A stretch of 64,000 nucleotides of DNA. Source: Micromonospora sp. WMMD1155 (GTDB lineage: Bacteria; Actinomycetota; Actinomycetes; Mycobacteriales; Micromonosporaceae). Under the pieces are notes generated by a model. The model was not told the DNA's origin. It was given only the letters and a program-made list of their open reading frames with translations, and did not search any database. Positions 17,136 through 24,925 of the stretch are shown here, one piece after another. The position numbers were made by a program, and so were the translations under genes. The DNA is taken from the NCBI RefSeq assembly GCF_029581275.1, contig NZ_CP120742.1, positions 4,464,501-4,528,500 of the forward strand. The letters run 5' to 3'. Position 1 is the first letter of the stretch. The number at the start of each line of letters is the position of its first letter.

Positions 17136-17354
17136 ATGCTCATCGACTGCGACGGGTGCGCGAGGCGGGGTGACGACTGTTCCGGCTGCCTGCTGGCCGC
17201 CCTGTTCGACGACACGTCCCCGGCGGCCGGGCTGGTCGCCGCCGAGGTGGAGGCGATCGAGGTGCTCGCCCGGGCCGGTTTCGACGTGGAGGTGCTGGAG
17301 GTGCCCGCGCACCGCGCCACCACCGGCCGCCGGGCCACCCGCCGGGTGGCCTGA
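17136..17354 (+). CDS. Small Cys-rich protein (72 aa)
   Basis: ATG 17136 is preceded by AGGAGG at 5 nt, a near-ideal ribosome site; the longer frame upstream has no such support. The N-terminus MLIDCDGCARRGDDCSGCLL has two CXXC-like pairs, then a helical segment with a predicted mixed fold (AEVEAIEVLARAGFDVEVLEV). It recalls a small actinobacterial family starting with MLIDCDTC, of unknown function, probably zinc- or iron-sulfur-binding. The stop codon lies within the first copy of a 51-bp tandem repeat, so the C-terminal RRATRRVA residues may be repeat-derived. Confidence 0.75.
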   Translation: MLIDCDGCARRGDDCSGCLLAALFDDTSPAAGLVAAEVEAIEVLARAGFDVEVLEVPAHRATTGRRATRRVA

Positions 17355-17496
17355 GAGCGGCACCGCACGGCCATCGTGGTCGCGCCGGGTCGCCGGGTGG
17401 CCTGGGGGCGGCACCGCGCGGCCATCGTGGTCGCGCCGGGTCGCCGGGTGGCCTGAGGGCGGCACCGCGCGCCATGGTTTGTCGCGCCGGGCACCG
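17344..17496. repeat. 51-bp tandem repeat over a gene end
   Basis: Two near-identical 51-bp copies (17344-17394, 17395-17445) and a degenerate third, unit starting GGGTGGCCTGAGAGCGGCAC. It begins inside the last codons of the Cys-rich gene and fills the gap to the leader ORF at 17578. Nothing else is seen in 17355-17577. Confidence 0.9.
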
Positions 17497-17577
17497 GGTG
17501 GCCGAGCGCGACACCGCGCCCGATGCGCGCCTTTCGCGGGCCATAGGATGGGCGGTCACGGCGGGAGGAGCGGCGGG

Positions 17578-17667
17578 ATGAGCGGGGTACGACGCGACGA
17601 CGGCACGGCTGTCGGCGGCGCTGCGTTCGGTGGCGGCGACCCGGCCCCCCGGGCGGTGTCGCGGTGA
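17578..17667 (+). CDS. 29-residue leader ORF ahead of the M48 protease
   Basis: ATG 17578 has GGGAGGAG seven to eight nt upstream, a stronger ribosome site than the protease start itself. It encodes 29 residues (MSGVRRDDGTAVGG...) ending TGA at 17665-17667, overlapping the protease GTG by 4 bp (GTGA). The layout is that of a coupled leader: ribosomes terminate on the next start. The peptide has no recognisable domain. It may be a real micro-protein or only a translational enhancer. Confidence 0.5.
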   Translation: MSGVRRDDGTAVGGAAFGGGDPAPRAVSR

Positions 17668-18923
17668 CCCCGCGCGGGTGGGCGCTGCTGGCCCTGGCCG
17701 GGTTGACCGTCGCGTTGGTCGTGATCGCCGCGCTGCTCATCCCCTGGCACCGACCGCCGGCGCCCCGGGCCGACCAGCTCGCGGCGCTGCGTGACCTGCC
17801 GGCCGAGCAGGTGGCCAGGGGGCGGGAGTTCCGGTCCGCGTTGCGCCCCGGCAGCTACACCGCGCTCGCCGTCGGGCTGCTGGTCGCCCTCGCGCTCGGG
17901 CTCACCCCGCTGGGCAGCCGCCTGATCGAACTGGCGGGCCGGCCCTTCGGTGGGCACTGGGCCGCGCAGGCCGTGCTCGGCGGGCTGGCCGTGGTGCTCG
18001 TCGCCGACCTGGTGACACTTCCGTTCGCCGCCTGGCGGCAGAGCGTGCTCACCCGCTACGGGCTGAGCACCAACGGTTGGAGCGGCTGGGCGGTCGACCT
18101 GCTCAAGTCGTACGCGGTCAGCGCGGTGATCGGCGCGGTGGCGCTGTTCGGCTTCTACGCGGTCATCCGGCTCGCGCCGCGCTGGTGGTGGGCGTTCGGC
18201 GCGGGCGGCGCGGCAGTGCTGGTGATCCTGCTGTCGTTCGTGCTGCCGGTGCTGGTAGAGCCGGTGTTCAACCGGTTCACGCCGATGGAGCAGGGGCCGC
18301 TGCGCACCGAGCTGATGAGCATGGCCGCCCGGGACGGGGTGCCGGTGCGTGACGTGCTGGTCGCCGATGCCTCCCGCCGCACCAAGGCGGTCAACGCGTA
18401 CGTCTCCGGTCTCGGCCCGACCCGGCGCGTGGTCGTCTACGACACGTTGCTGACCGAGGCGACACCGGCCGAGGTGACCGCAGTGGTGGCGCACGAGTTG
18501 GGGCACGCCAAGGATTCCGACGTGGCGGTCGGCACGCTGACCGGGGCGCTGGGAGCCGCCGCCGCGGTGGTGGCGCTCTACCTGCTCGGCTCGTGGGGGC
18601 CGCTGCTGCGGCTGGCCGGTGTCGACTCGGTCGCCCATCCGAGAGCGTTTCCCCTGCTGTTGGCCCTGGTCACGGTGGCCGGGTTGGTGGCCGCGCCGGT
18701 GCAGGCGTTGATGTCGAGGCGGGTGGAGGCACGGGCCGACGCGCACGCTCTCGCGCTCACCGGTGACCCGGATGCCTTCGAGTCGATGCAGCGGCGGCTC
18801 GGCTCGGTCAATCTCGGCGACCCCGACCCGCCGCGCTGGGAATACCTCTACTCGGCCTCGCACCCGTCCACAGTGGAGCGGATGGCCGCCGCCCGCGCGT
18901 ACGCCCGGGAGGCCGGTCGATGA
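17664..18923 (+). CDS. M48-family membrane zinc metalloprotease (Ste24-like)
   Basis: 419 residues. N-terminal helix, several membrane spans (about 7-27, 70-90, 105-130, 160-185), zinc motif HELGH (His277, Glu278, His281) with the later acidic ligand region EARADAHAL, and a C-terminal cytosolic end. Same architecture as CAAX-protease 1/Ste24; in bacteria its targets are unknown and probably membrane proteins. GTG 17664 overlaps the leader ORF stop, and the gene end overlaps the mannosyltransferase start by 4 bp, so leader, protease and PimB form one coupled operon. Confidence 0.92.
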   Translation: MTPRGWALLALAGLTVALVVIAALLIPWHRPPAPRADQLAALRDLPAEQVARGREFRSALRPGSYTALAVGLLVALALGLTPLGSRLIELAGRPFGGHWAAQAVLGGLAVVLVADLVTLPFAAWRQSVLTRYGLSTNGWSGWAVDLLKSYAVSAVIGAVALFGFYAVIRLAPRWWWAFGAGGAAVLVILLSFVLPVLVEPVFNRFTPMEQGPLRTELMSMAARDGVPVRDVLVADASRRTKAVNAYVSGLGPTRRVVVYDTLLTEATPAEVTAVVAHELGHAKDSDVAVGTLTGALGAAAAVVALYLLGSWGPLLRLAGVDSVAHPRAFPLLLALVTVAGLVAAPVQALMSRRVEARADAHALALTGDPDAFESMQRRLGSVNLGDPDPPRWEYLYSASHPSTVERMAAARAYAREAGR

Positions 18924-20044
18924 GTCGCACACTGCTGATCACCAACGACTTCCCGCCCCGCCCCGGCGGGATCCAGTCCTTCGTGCACAACCTCGCGGTG
19001 CGGCAACCGGCCGGCTCGGTGGTGGTGTACGCGTCCAACTGGCGAGGGTCGGCGAAGTTCGACGCCGACCAGCCGTTCGAGGTGATCCGGGAACGCACCC
19101 GGGTGCTGCTGCCGACCCCGTTGATCGCCCGACGGGCGGCGCGGCTGGCTCGCGCGTACGACTGCGACACGGTGTGGTTCGGCGCGGCGGCCCCGTTGGG
19201 GCTGCTCGCGGCCGGTCTGCGCCGACGCGCGGGCGTACGCCGGGTGGTGGCGCAGACCCACGGCCACGAGGTCGGTTGGGCGGCGTTGCCGGCTGCCCGG
19301 CCGGCGCTGCGGCGCATCGGTCGGGGTGTGGACGTCACCACCTACCTCGGTGAGTACACCCGCAGCCGGCTGGCCCGGGTGCTCGACGGGGTGACTGAGC
19401 TGCGCCGGTTGGCGCCCGGCGTCGACGTGGACACCTACCACCCGACGGTGGACGGTGAGCCGGTCCGGGCTCGGCTCGGGTTGACCGATCGGCCGGTGGT
19501 GGTCTGTGTGTCCCGGTTGGTGCCGCGCAAGGGCCAGGACATGCTGATCCGGGCACTGCCGGAGATCCGCCGTCGGGTGCCGGACGCGGCGCTGCTGATC
19601 GTCGGCGGTGGACCGTACCGGGCCACCCTGGAGAAGCTGGCCCGGCAGACCGGTGTGGAACGGGACGTGGTGTTCACCGGCTCGGTGCCGTCGGCCGAGT
19701 TGCCGGCGCACTACGCGGCCGGCGACGTCTACGCGATGCCGTGCCGCACCCGCAACCGTGGGCTCGACGTCGAAGGGCTGGGCATCGTCTACCTGGAGGC
19801 GTCCGCGACCGGCCTGCCGGTGGTGGCCGGTGACTCCGGGGGCGCGCCGGACGCGGTCCGTGAGGGCGAGACCGGCTACGTCGTCCATGGCCGGGACGTC
19901 GCCCAGCTCGCCGACCGGGTCTCCCGGCTGCTCGCCGACCGGGACCTGGCCCGCCAGTTGGGTGCCGCCGGCCGGGCGTGGGTGGAGCGCGAATGGCGCT
20001 GGGAGGCGCAGGCGGAACGGATGGCGGCACTGCTCGCCGGCTGA
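18920..20044 (+). CDS. pimB: PimB-like phosphatidylinositol monomannoside mannosyltransferase
   Basis: GT4 glycosyltransferase of 374 residues with a GT-B fold. N-terminal TNDFPPRPGGIQSFVHNLA (acceptor/donor glycine loop), C-terminal donor domain with SRLVPRKGQDMLIRAL, GGGPY and the nucleotide-sugar motif EGLGIVYLEA (Glu-rich EX7E). These closely fit PimB, which adds the second mannose to PIM1 from GDP-mannose on the inner membrane face. Synteny with Rv2188c supports this. ATG 18920 overlaps the protease stop (ATGA). Exact acceptor is inferred from family. Confidence 0.9.
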   Translation: MSRTLLITNDFPPRPGGIQSFVHNLAVRQPAGSVVVYASNWRGSAKFDADQPFEVIRERTRVLLPTPLIARRAARLARAYDCDTVWFGAAAPLGLLAAGLRRRAGVRRVVAQTHGHEVGWAALPAARPALRRIGRGVDVTTYLGEYTRSRLARVLDGVTELRRLAPGVDVDTYHPTVDGEPVRARLGLTDRPVVVCVSRLVPRKGQDMLIRALPEIRRRVPDAALLIVGGGPYRATLEKLARQTGVERDVVFTGSVPSAELPAHYAAGDVYAMPCRTRNRGLDVEGLGIVYLEASATGLPVVAGDSGGAPDAVREGETGYVVHGRDVAQLADRVSRLLADRDLARQLGAAGRAWVEREWRWEAQAERMAALLAG

Positions 20045-20053
20045 CCGGCGCCC

Positions 20054-20716
20054 TCAGCTCTCCCGGGGCGGGGCGTAGCGCGGCACGTACTCCTGGCCGG
20101 TCAGCTTCTGGATCGCGGCCATCACCTCGTCGGTGATCGTCCTGATGTCGCGGGGCCCGGTGATCCGGTCGGCGACCGGGATGGGTGGGCCGAACCGCAG
20201 CGTGACCGGGTGGCGGCGGGGCAGTCGCGCGTCGACCGGCAGCACCTCGGCGGTGCCGACGACGCCGACCGGGATGATGGGCACCTCGGCGTCGCGGGCC
20301 AGCCTGGTCATCCCGACCCGACCCCGGTAGAGCCGTCCGTCGGGGGAACGGGTGCCCTCCGGATAGACGGCGACGAGGCCGCCGGAGCGCAGCACCGGTA
20401 CGGCGGCGTCGAGGGCGCGCAGGGCGGCCCGACCGTCGGCGCGGTCGACCCGGATGGCGCCCATGCCGGCGACGATCCGGCGGTTGAGCCAGCCGCCCGG
20501 ACCGCGGCCGGTGAAGTACTCCGCCTTGGCCCAGAACGTCACATGTCGGGGCGTCGCGGTGACGAGGAACAACTCGTCGGCGACGGAGAGGTGGTTGCCG
20601 GCGAGGATCGCGCCGCCGCGACGGGGCAGATGCTCCAGCCCTTCCACGTGAGGCCGCCAGCCCAGACGCAGTGCGGTGCCGACGGTCAGCTTGGTGAGGT
20701 CGTACAGCAGGGGCAC
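20054..20716 (-). CDS. 1-acyl-sn-glycerol-3-phosphate acyltransferase (PlsC-like)
   Basis: 220 residues with acyltransferase motifs NHLSVADE (HX4D), GMGAIRVDR, and YPEGTRSPDG. It acylates lysophosphatidic acid in phospholipid synthesis. GTG 20716 with GGAGG 5 nt upstream; the open frame runs back into the TetR gene, but that part is shadow. It ends 9 bp from convergent pimB. It sits 19 bp downstream of the TetR gene on the same strand, so it is a likely target of that repressor. A second paralogue lies at 36888. Confidence 0.92.
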   Translation of the reverse strand: MPLLYDLTKLTVGTALRLGWRPHVEGLEHLPRRGGAILAGNHLSVADELFLVTATPRHVTFWAKAEYFTGRGPGGWLNRRIVAGMGAIRVDRADGRAALRALDAAVPVLRSGGLVAVYPEGTRSPDGRLYRGRVGMTRLARDAEVPIIPVGVVGTAEVLPVDARLPRRHPVTLRFGPPIPVADRITGPRDIRTITDEVMAAIQKLTGQEYVPRYAPPRES

Positions 20717-20735
20717 GTGTCCTCCGGAGGCGGGG

Positions 20736-21326
20736 TCAGGTGGGGGTCGGGCCGAGGTGGGCGTCGAGCGTGGCGCGCAGCAGGGCATCGTCGTCGGTGG
20801 CGCCGGTGGCCAACGGCAGGCTGCCCCAGGCCCAGAGTTGGGCGATGCCGTGCAGGTTGGCCCAGAGCGCGCCGGCGAGCACCGGCGCGGGCGCGTCGGT
20901 CGGTCGGCGTACCTGGGCCACCAGGTCGGCCAGCACGGCGAACAGCGGGAGGCTCGTCTCCCGCAGCCGAAGCCGGCCGCTGTCCAGCAGGTCGTGGCGG
21001 AACATCAACTCGAACATGCCGCGATGGGCCGCGGCGAAGTCGAGGTACGTCCGGGCCAGCGCGGTCAATCGGGTACGCGGGTCCGGGTCGACGTCGCGCA
21101 TCGTCTTCTCGACCCGGGCGGTGAGGTCCGCGAAGCCCTCGCGGGCGATGGCGGAGAGCAGGTCGACGTGGGTCGGGAAGTAGCGGCGGGGTGCGCCGTG
21201 CGAGACGCCGGCGCGACGGGCGATCTCCCGCAGCGACACCGCCGACTGGCCCTCGCTCAGCACCAGGTCGACTCCGGCGGCCACCAGTCGCGCCCGCAAC
21301 CCGGTCTCGTCCACATCCATAGACAC
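20736..21326 (-). CDS. TetR-family transcriptional regulator
   Basis: 196 residues. N-terminal helix-turn-helix (AVSLREIARRAGVSHGAPRRYFPTHVDLL, about 30-58) and a C-terminal ligand domain of the WHG/TetR_C_33 type. GTG 21326 or ATG 21320 are both possible starts. Two palindromes overlap the start and promoter (21320-21332 and 21338-21360), sharing TAGACNCNGTCTA, so autorepression is very likely. It is followed within 19 bp by plsC. Ligand unknown; a fatty-acid or lipid signal is suggested only by context. Confidence 0.9.
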   Translation of the reverse strand: MSMDVDETGLRARLVAAGVDLVLSEGQSAVSLREIARRAGVSHGAPRRYFPTHVDLLSAIAREGFADLTARVEKTMRDVDPDPRTRLTALARTYLDFAAAHRGMFELMFRHDLLDSGRLRLRETSLPLFAVLADLVAQVRRPTDAPAPVLAGALWANLHGIAQLWAWGSLPLATGATDDDALLRATLDAHLGPTPT

Positions 21327-21332
21327 TGTCTA
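21320..21332. promoter_or_regulatory. TetR operator 1
   Basis: TAGACACTGTCTA, a perfect 13-bp palindrome across the start codon of the TetR gene. Shares TAGACNCNGTCTA with the next site, centre to centre 23 bp. Confidence 0.65.
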
Positions 21333-21337
21333 CCAGA

Positions 21338-21360
21338 CGGCGTAGACGCCGTCTACGCCG
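21338..21360. promoter_or_regulatory. TetR operator 2
   Basis: Perfect 23-bp palindrome, half-site CGGCGTAGACG around a central C. Longer and more symmetric than operator 1, just upstream of the TetR start. Probably the primary site. Confidence 0.7.
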
Positions 21361-21511
21361 CGTTGGTGTCGGTGCGGCGTGGGCCGGGATCTCGCGCCCT
21401 ATGTCTTCACACCATCAGCGATACTGCTGCCTCAGCCGCGCGGGAGACACCAACAAACCTGATGTTGCGCGGATCTTGACGAGGAACACCCGCCGCCGAC
21501 GGCCGGACGGG

Positions 21512-23272
21512 TCAGCGGATGCGGGCCAGGATGCGGTCGGCGGGGGCCGGGCGGCCGAAGTGCCAGCCCTGGGCGGCGTCGCAGCCGATCGCGCGCAGCC
21601 GTTCGGCCTGCCCGGCGGTCTCCACCCCTTCGGCGGTGACGGTCAGGTCCAGCGCGTGCGCCAGCGAGACGAGCGAGGCGAGGATCCGTTCGTCGGTACG
21701 GCCCACCGACGGCGACCGCAGGCCGGCCACGAACTCCCCGGCCACCTTCAGCTCGGTCACCGGTAGGTCCCGCAGGTACGCCAGGTTGCTGTAACCGGTG
21801 CCGAAGTCGTCGATGGCGATGCGTACCCCGAGGTCGGCGAGGACCCGCAGGGCGCGTACCGGCTCCTCGGCGGTGCTCATCATCGTGCTCTCGGTGATCT
21901 CCAGTTGCAGCCGCTCCGGAGGCAGGCCGGTCTGGCGCAGCAACGCGCGGACCTCCTGCACCAGCCCTGGCCGGTGCACCTGGCGTACCGCCAGGTTGAC
22001 GCTGACGAACGGGGCTGCCGCGCCACCGGCGGACCAGGCCTCCGCCTCCCGGCACGCCTCGGCCAGCACCCACCCGCCGAGCTGCACGATCAGGCCGGTC
22101 TCCTCGGCCAACCCGATGAAGCTGTCCGGTCGCAGCACCCCGAGCTCCGGGTGCCGCCAGCGGACCAGCGCCTCGACCCCGACCAGGCTGCCGTCGCGCA
22201 GTGAGGTCAGTGGCTGGTAGTCGAGGTAGAACTCACCCCGCTCCAGGGCTGCCGGAATGGCGGCGGACAACGCGTAGCGGGCCAGTTCACGTTGGTTGCG
22301 CTCGGCGTCGTAGAGGGCCCAGCGGGCCCCACCGGCGGCCTTCGCCCAGTGCAGGGTGCTGTCGGCGGCGCGCATCAGGTCACTGGGATTGGCCCCGGCC
22401 ACCTGACGCTCGACGATGCCGATGCTCGCCGAGATCTGCAGCTCGTGCCCGTCCACCAGGGCCGGTGTGCCCACCGCGGCCAGCGCGGTCTCGGCCACCG
22501 TCACCATGGAGTCGGTGCCGCCGCTGTGCTCCACCAGGATGACGAACTCGTCGCCGCCGAGCCGGGCCACCAGGTGCTGACCCATGGCCTTGGACAGTCG
22601 TTCGGCGACGGTGACCAGCAGTTGGTCGCCCACCTGGTGCCCCAGGGTGTCGTTCACGACCTTGAAGCGATCCAGATCCAGGAAGCACACCCCGACCCGC
22701 TGCGCTCCCCGGCCCGGCTCGTTCAGGGCGGCGGCGAGCCGCTCGGTGAACAGCGTGCGGTTGGGCAGGGCGGTGAGCGGGTCGTGGGTGGCCTGGTGGC
22801 GGAACCGGGCCTCGCTGGCCCGCAACGCCCGTTCGGCCTGCGTACGAGCCCTCATCGCCGCCCGGCGGATCGACTCCTGCTCGTCGAGCGTCCGGTCGCG
22901 CAGCGCGCGGGCGTAGCCGGTCGCCACGGCCGCGAGCAGCCGAGCCATCCGGTCCTCGACGTCCTCGGCGACCAGACCGAGGTCGCGCACCAGGCGGAGC
23001 TGGATGACCTCGACGGTACGCCCGAGCCCCTCCGCGGAGGCGATGTGCGCGGCGACCAGCTCGGTGCCGACCCGGTGCCCGGCACGCACGTCGAACGGCT
23101 CGGTCAGCAACGCGCCGGCCAGTTCGCCGGTGAGCCGGTCCAGAAGCGTTTCCAGCTGGGCCTGCGTCATCGGCAGATAGCTGGTCCCGGAGACCGCCTT
23201 GGCCCAGGCGCGGGCGAACGTGCCCGGGTGGGAGGTCACCCCGGGCGGCTCAGCCACCGAGCCGCCCGACAC
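21512..23272 (-). CDS. GGDEF-EAL cyclic di-GMP turnover protein
   Basis: 586 residues. N-terminal helical region without membrane spans, short coiled coil (about 160-185), GGDEF domain with intact RLGGDEFVIL (about 250-259), then an EAL domain: EALVRW, VNLAVRQ, EITEST, DDFGTGYSNL, EGVET and QGWHFGRP are all present. In the strand normally reading LKIDRSF it has LKVAGEF, so one conserved acidic residue is lost and hydrolysis may be reduced. Start at GTG 23272 is provisional; its first 23 bp overlap the end of the methyltransferase gene. Cytosolic; input signal unknown. Confidence 0.93.
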   Translation of the reverse strand: MSGGSVAEPPGVTSHPGTFARAWAKAVSGTSYLPMTQAQLETLLDRLTGELAGALLTEPFDVRAGHRVGTELVAAHIASAEGLGRTVEVIQLRLVRDLGLVAEDVEDRMARLLAAVATGYARALRDRTLDEQESIRRAAMRARTQAERALRASEARFRHQATHDPLTALPNRTLFTERLAAALNEPGRGAQRVGVCFLDLDRFKVVNDTLGHQVGDQLLVTVAERLSKAMGQHLVARLGGDEFVILVEHSGGTDSMVTVAETALAAVGTPALVDGHELQISASIGIVERQVAGANPSDLMRAADSTLHWAKAAGGARWALYDAERNQRELARYALSAAIPAALERGEFYLDYQPLTSLRDGSLVGVEALVRWRHPELGVLRPDSFIGLAEETGLIVQLGGWVLAEACREAEAWSAGGAAAPFVSVNLAVRQVHRPGLVQEVRALLRQTGLPPERLQLEITESTMMSTAEEPVRALRVLADLGVRIAIDDFGTGYSNLAYLRDLPVTELKVAGEFVAGLRSPSVGRTDERILASLVSLAHALDLTVTAEGVETAGQAERLRAIGCDAAQGWHFGRPAPADRILARIR

Positions 23273-24059
23273 CGCCCATGAAGACCGCGCGTTCGGCGTC
23301 CTCGGCGCTCTCCGGAGTGTCCGGTCGCCACTCGGGCACCCAGACCACGCCAGGGTCGAGCAACTCGAACCCGTCGAAGAGCGCGGTCAGTTCGGCGCGG
23401 CTGCGCACCCACAGAGGGTTGTCGGTGCGCTGGTAGACCCGCTCCGCCTCGGCCCGTTCGTCCTCGCTGCGGCCGTCATCGCTGGCCTGCGAGAGCACGA
23501 GGTAGCTGCCGGGGGCCAGTGCGTCGCGCAGGGTCCGCAGCAGCTCCGCCGGCCGGTCGTCGTCGGAGACGAAGTGCAGGACGGCGACGACCATCACGGC
23601 GACCGGCTCGCTCAGGTCGAGCAGCTTACGGACGTCCGGGTGGGTCAGGATCGCCTCCGGGCGTCGCAGGTCCTCCTGCACCACCACCGCCCGTTCGTTG
23701 CCGGCGAGGATCTCGCGGCTGTGCGCCACCGCCACCGGGTCGACGTCCACGTAGACCACCCGCGACTGCGGGTCGAGCCGCTGGGCGATCTCGTGCACGT
23801 TGCCGACGGTCGGGATGCCCGAGCCGATGTCCAGGAACTGCCGGATCCCCGCCTCGGCGAGGTGGTGCACGGCCCGGCGCAGGAACGCCCGGTTGGCCTG
23901 GGCCATCAACGGCGCCTCGGGCACCGCCGCGACCATCGCCTGCGCCGCGGCCCGGTCGGCGGCGAAGTTGTGCGAGCCACCGAGGTAGTAGTCGTACATC
24001 CGGGCCACGCTCGGGCGCTCGATGTCGATGGTGTCGGGTGCCCAGTCCGGCCGCTGCAT
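23250..24059 (-). CDS. SAM-dependent methyltransferase, PF04672 (DUF574) type
   Basis: 269 residues. RPSVARMYDYYLGGSHNFAADR (about 15-36) is the hallmark start of this actinobacterial family, followed by a Rossmann core FLDIGSGIPTVGNVHEIA, YVDVDPVAVAHS and AVLHFVSD. ATG 24059 with GAGGGG eight nt upstream. Substrate unknown; homologues are very numerous in actinobacteria, often near regulators. It overlaps the GGDEF-EAL gene by 23 bp, so the two are probably co-transcribed. Confidence 0.9.
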   Translation of the reverse strand: MQRPDWAPDTIDIERPSVARMYDYYLGGSHNFAADRAAAQAMVAAVPEAPLMAQANRAFLRRAVHHLAEAGIRQFLDIGSGIPTVGNVHEIAQRLDPQSRVVYVDVDPVAVAHSREILAGNERAVVVQEDLRRPEAILTHPDVRKLLDLSEPVAVMVVAVLHFVSDDDRPAELLRTLRDALAPGSYLVLSQASDDGRSEDERAEAERVYQRTDNPLWVRSRAELTALFDGFELLDPGVVWVPEWRPDTPESAEDAERAVFMGGVGRLGG

Positions 24060-24249
24060 GCGTCAACCCCTCGAAATCCTCGACGCGGGCGACGTCGCCC
24101 GCGCGGGTATTGTGCACCCGCCACGCACGCCAGACCATAGCGCGGCGGAGGTTCCCCGCCGACGTCGGTCGATGCGCGACGGTCCGCGCCGGGCCGAAGC
24201 CGGCGCGGACCGTCGAGACATCCCGTCCCGCTCGACGAGCGGGGGCAGG

Positions 24250-24918
24250 TCAGAACTTGGGCGCGTCCGGTGCCTCGAGCAGGCCGAGCCGAAGCGCGGT
24301 CATCAACGCCTGAGCCCGGTTGGCCGCCCCGAGCTTCTCGTAGAGCTTCGAGATGTGCGTCTTGGCCGTGGACTCGCTGACGAACAACTGCTTCGCGATG
24401 CCCGCCACGCTCATCCCGTCGGCGAGCAGCCGCAGCACCTGCCCCTCCCGGGGCGACAACTGCGGGCCGGACGGGGCGAGCCGGCGCTTCATCGCCTCGG
24501 CCAGGTCGGCGGCCGTGAACGCGCTGGGGGAGGAGGCGGCGTGCCGCGCGGCGGCCACCACCTCGTCGGCCGGGGCGGTCTTCGGCACGAAGGCGCTCGC
24601 GCCGGCCTCCAGGGCGCCGAAGAGCTGGTCGTCGCCGGCGTACATGGTCAGCACCACGATGCCCATCGACGCGCTGGACTTGCGCAGCGCGCGGGTGGCC
24701 TCCAGGCCGCTGCCGTCGGGCAGCCGCAGATCCATGATCACCACGTCCGGCTGCAGGGCGCCGGCCTGGCGGACCCCCTCCGCCGCCGTGGCCGCCTCAC
24801 CGACGACCTCGAACTGACGGTCGCGCTCGAAGGCGTGCCGCAGACCCTTGCGAATCAGGTCATGATCGTCGACAAGGAGGACCTTGGTGCGGGTGGCCGG
24901 TGTCGGACTTGTGGTCAT
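24250..24918 (-). CDS. NarL/LuxR-type response regulator
   Basis: 222 residues. Receiver domain with DDHD (about 17-20), phospho-acceptor Asp in VVIMDLRLPDG, and VPKTA with the conserved Lys. C-terminal LuxR helix-turn-helix (LSPREGQVLRLLADGMSVAG...SESTAKTHISKLYEKL). ATG 24918; the frame extends upstream over the kinase gene only as a shadow. It starts 7 bp after the kinase stop, so they form a two-component pair. Confidence 0.95.
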   Translation of the reverse strand: MTTSPTPATRTKVLLVDDHDLIRKGLRHAFERDRQFEVVGEAATAAEGVRQAGALQPDVVIMDLRLPDGSGLEATRALRKSSASMGIVVLTMYAGDDQLFGALEAGASAFVPKTAPADEVVAAARHAASSPSAFTAADLAEAMKRRLAPSGPQLSPREGQVLRLLADGMSVAGIAKQLFVSESTAKTHISKLYEKLGAANRAQALMTALRLGLLEAPDAPKF

Positions 24919-24925
24919 CCTCGGG

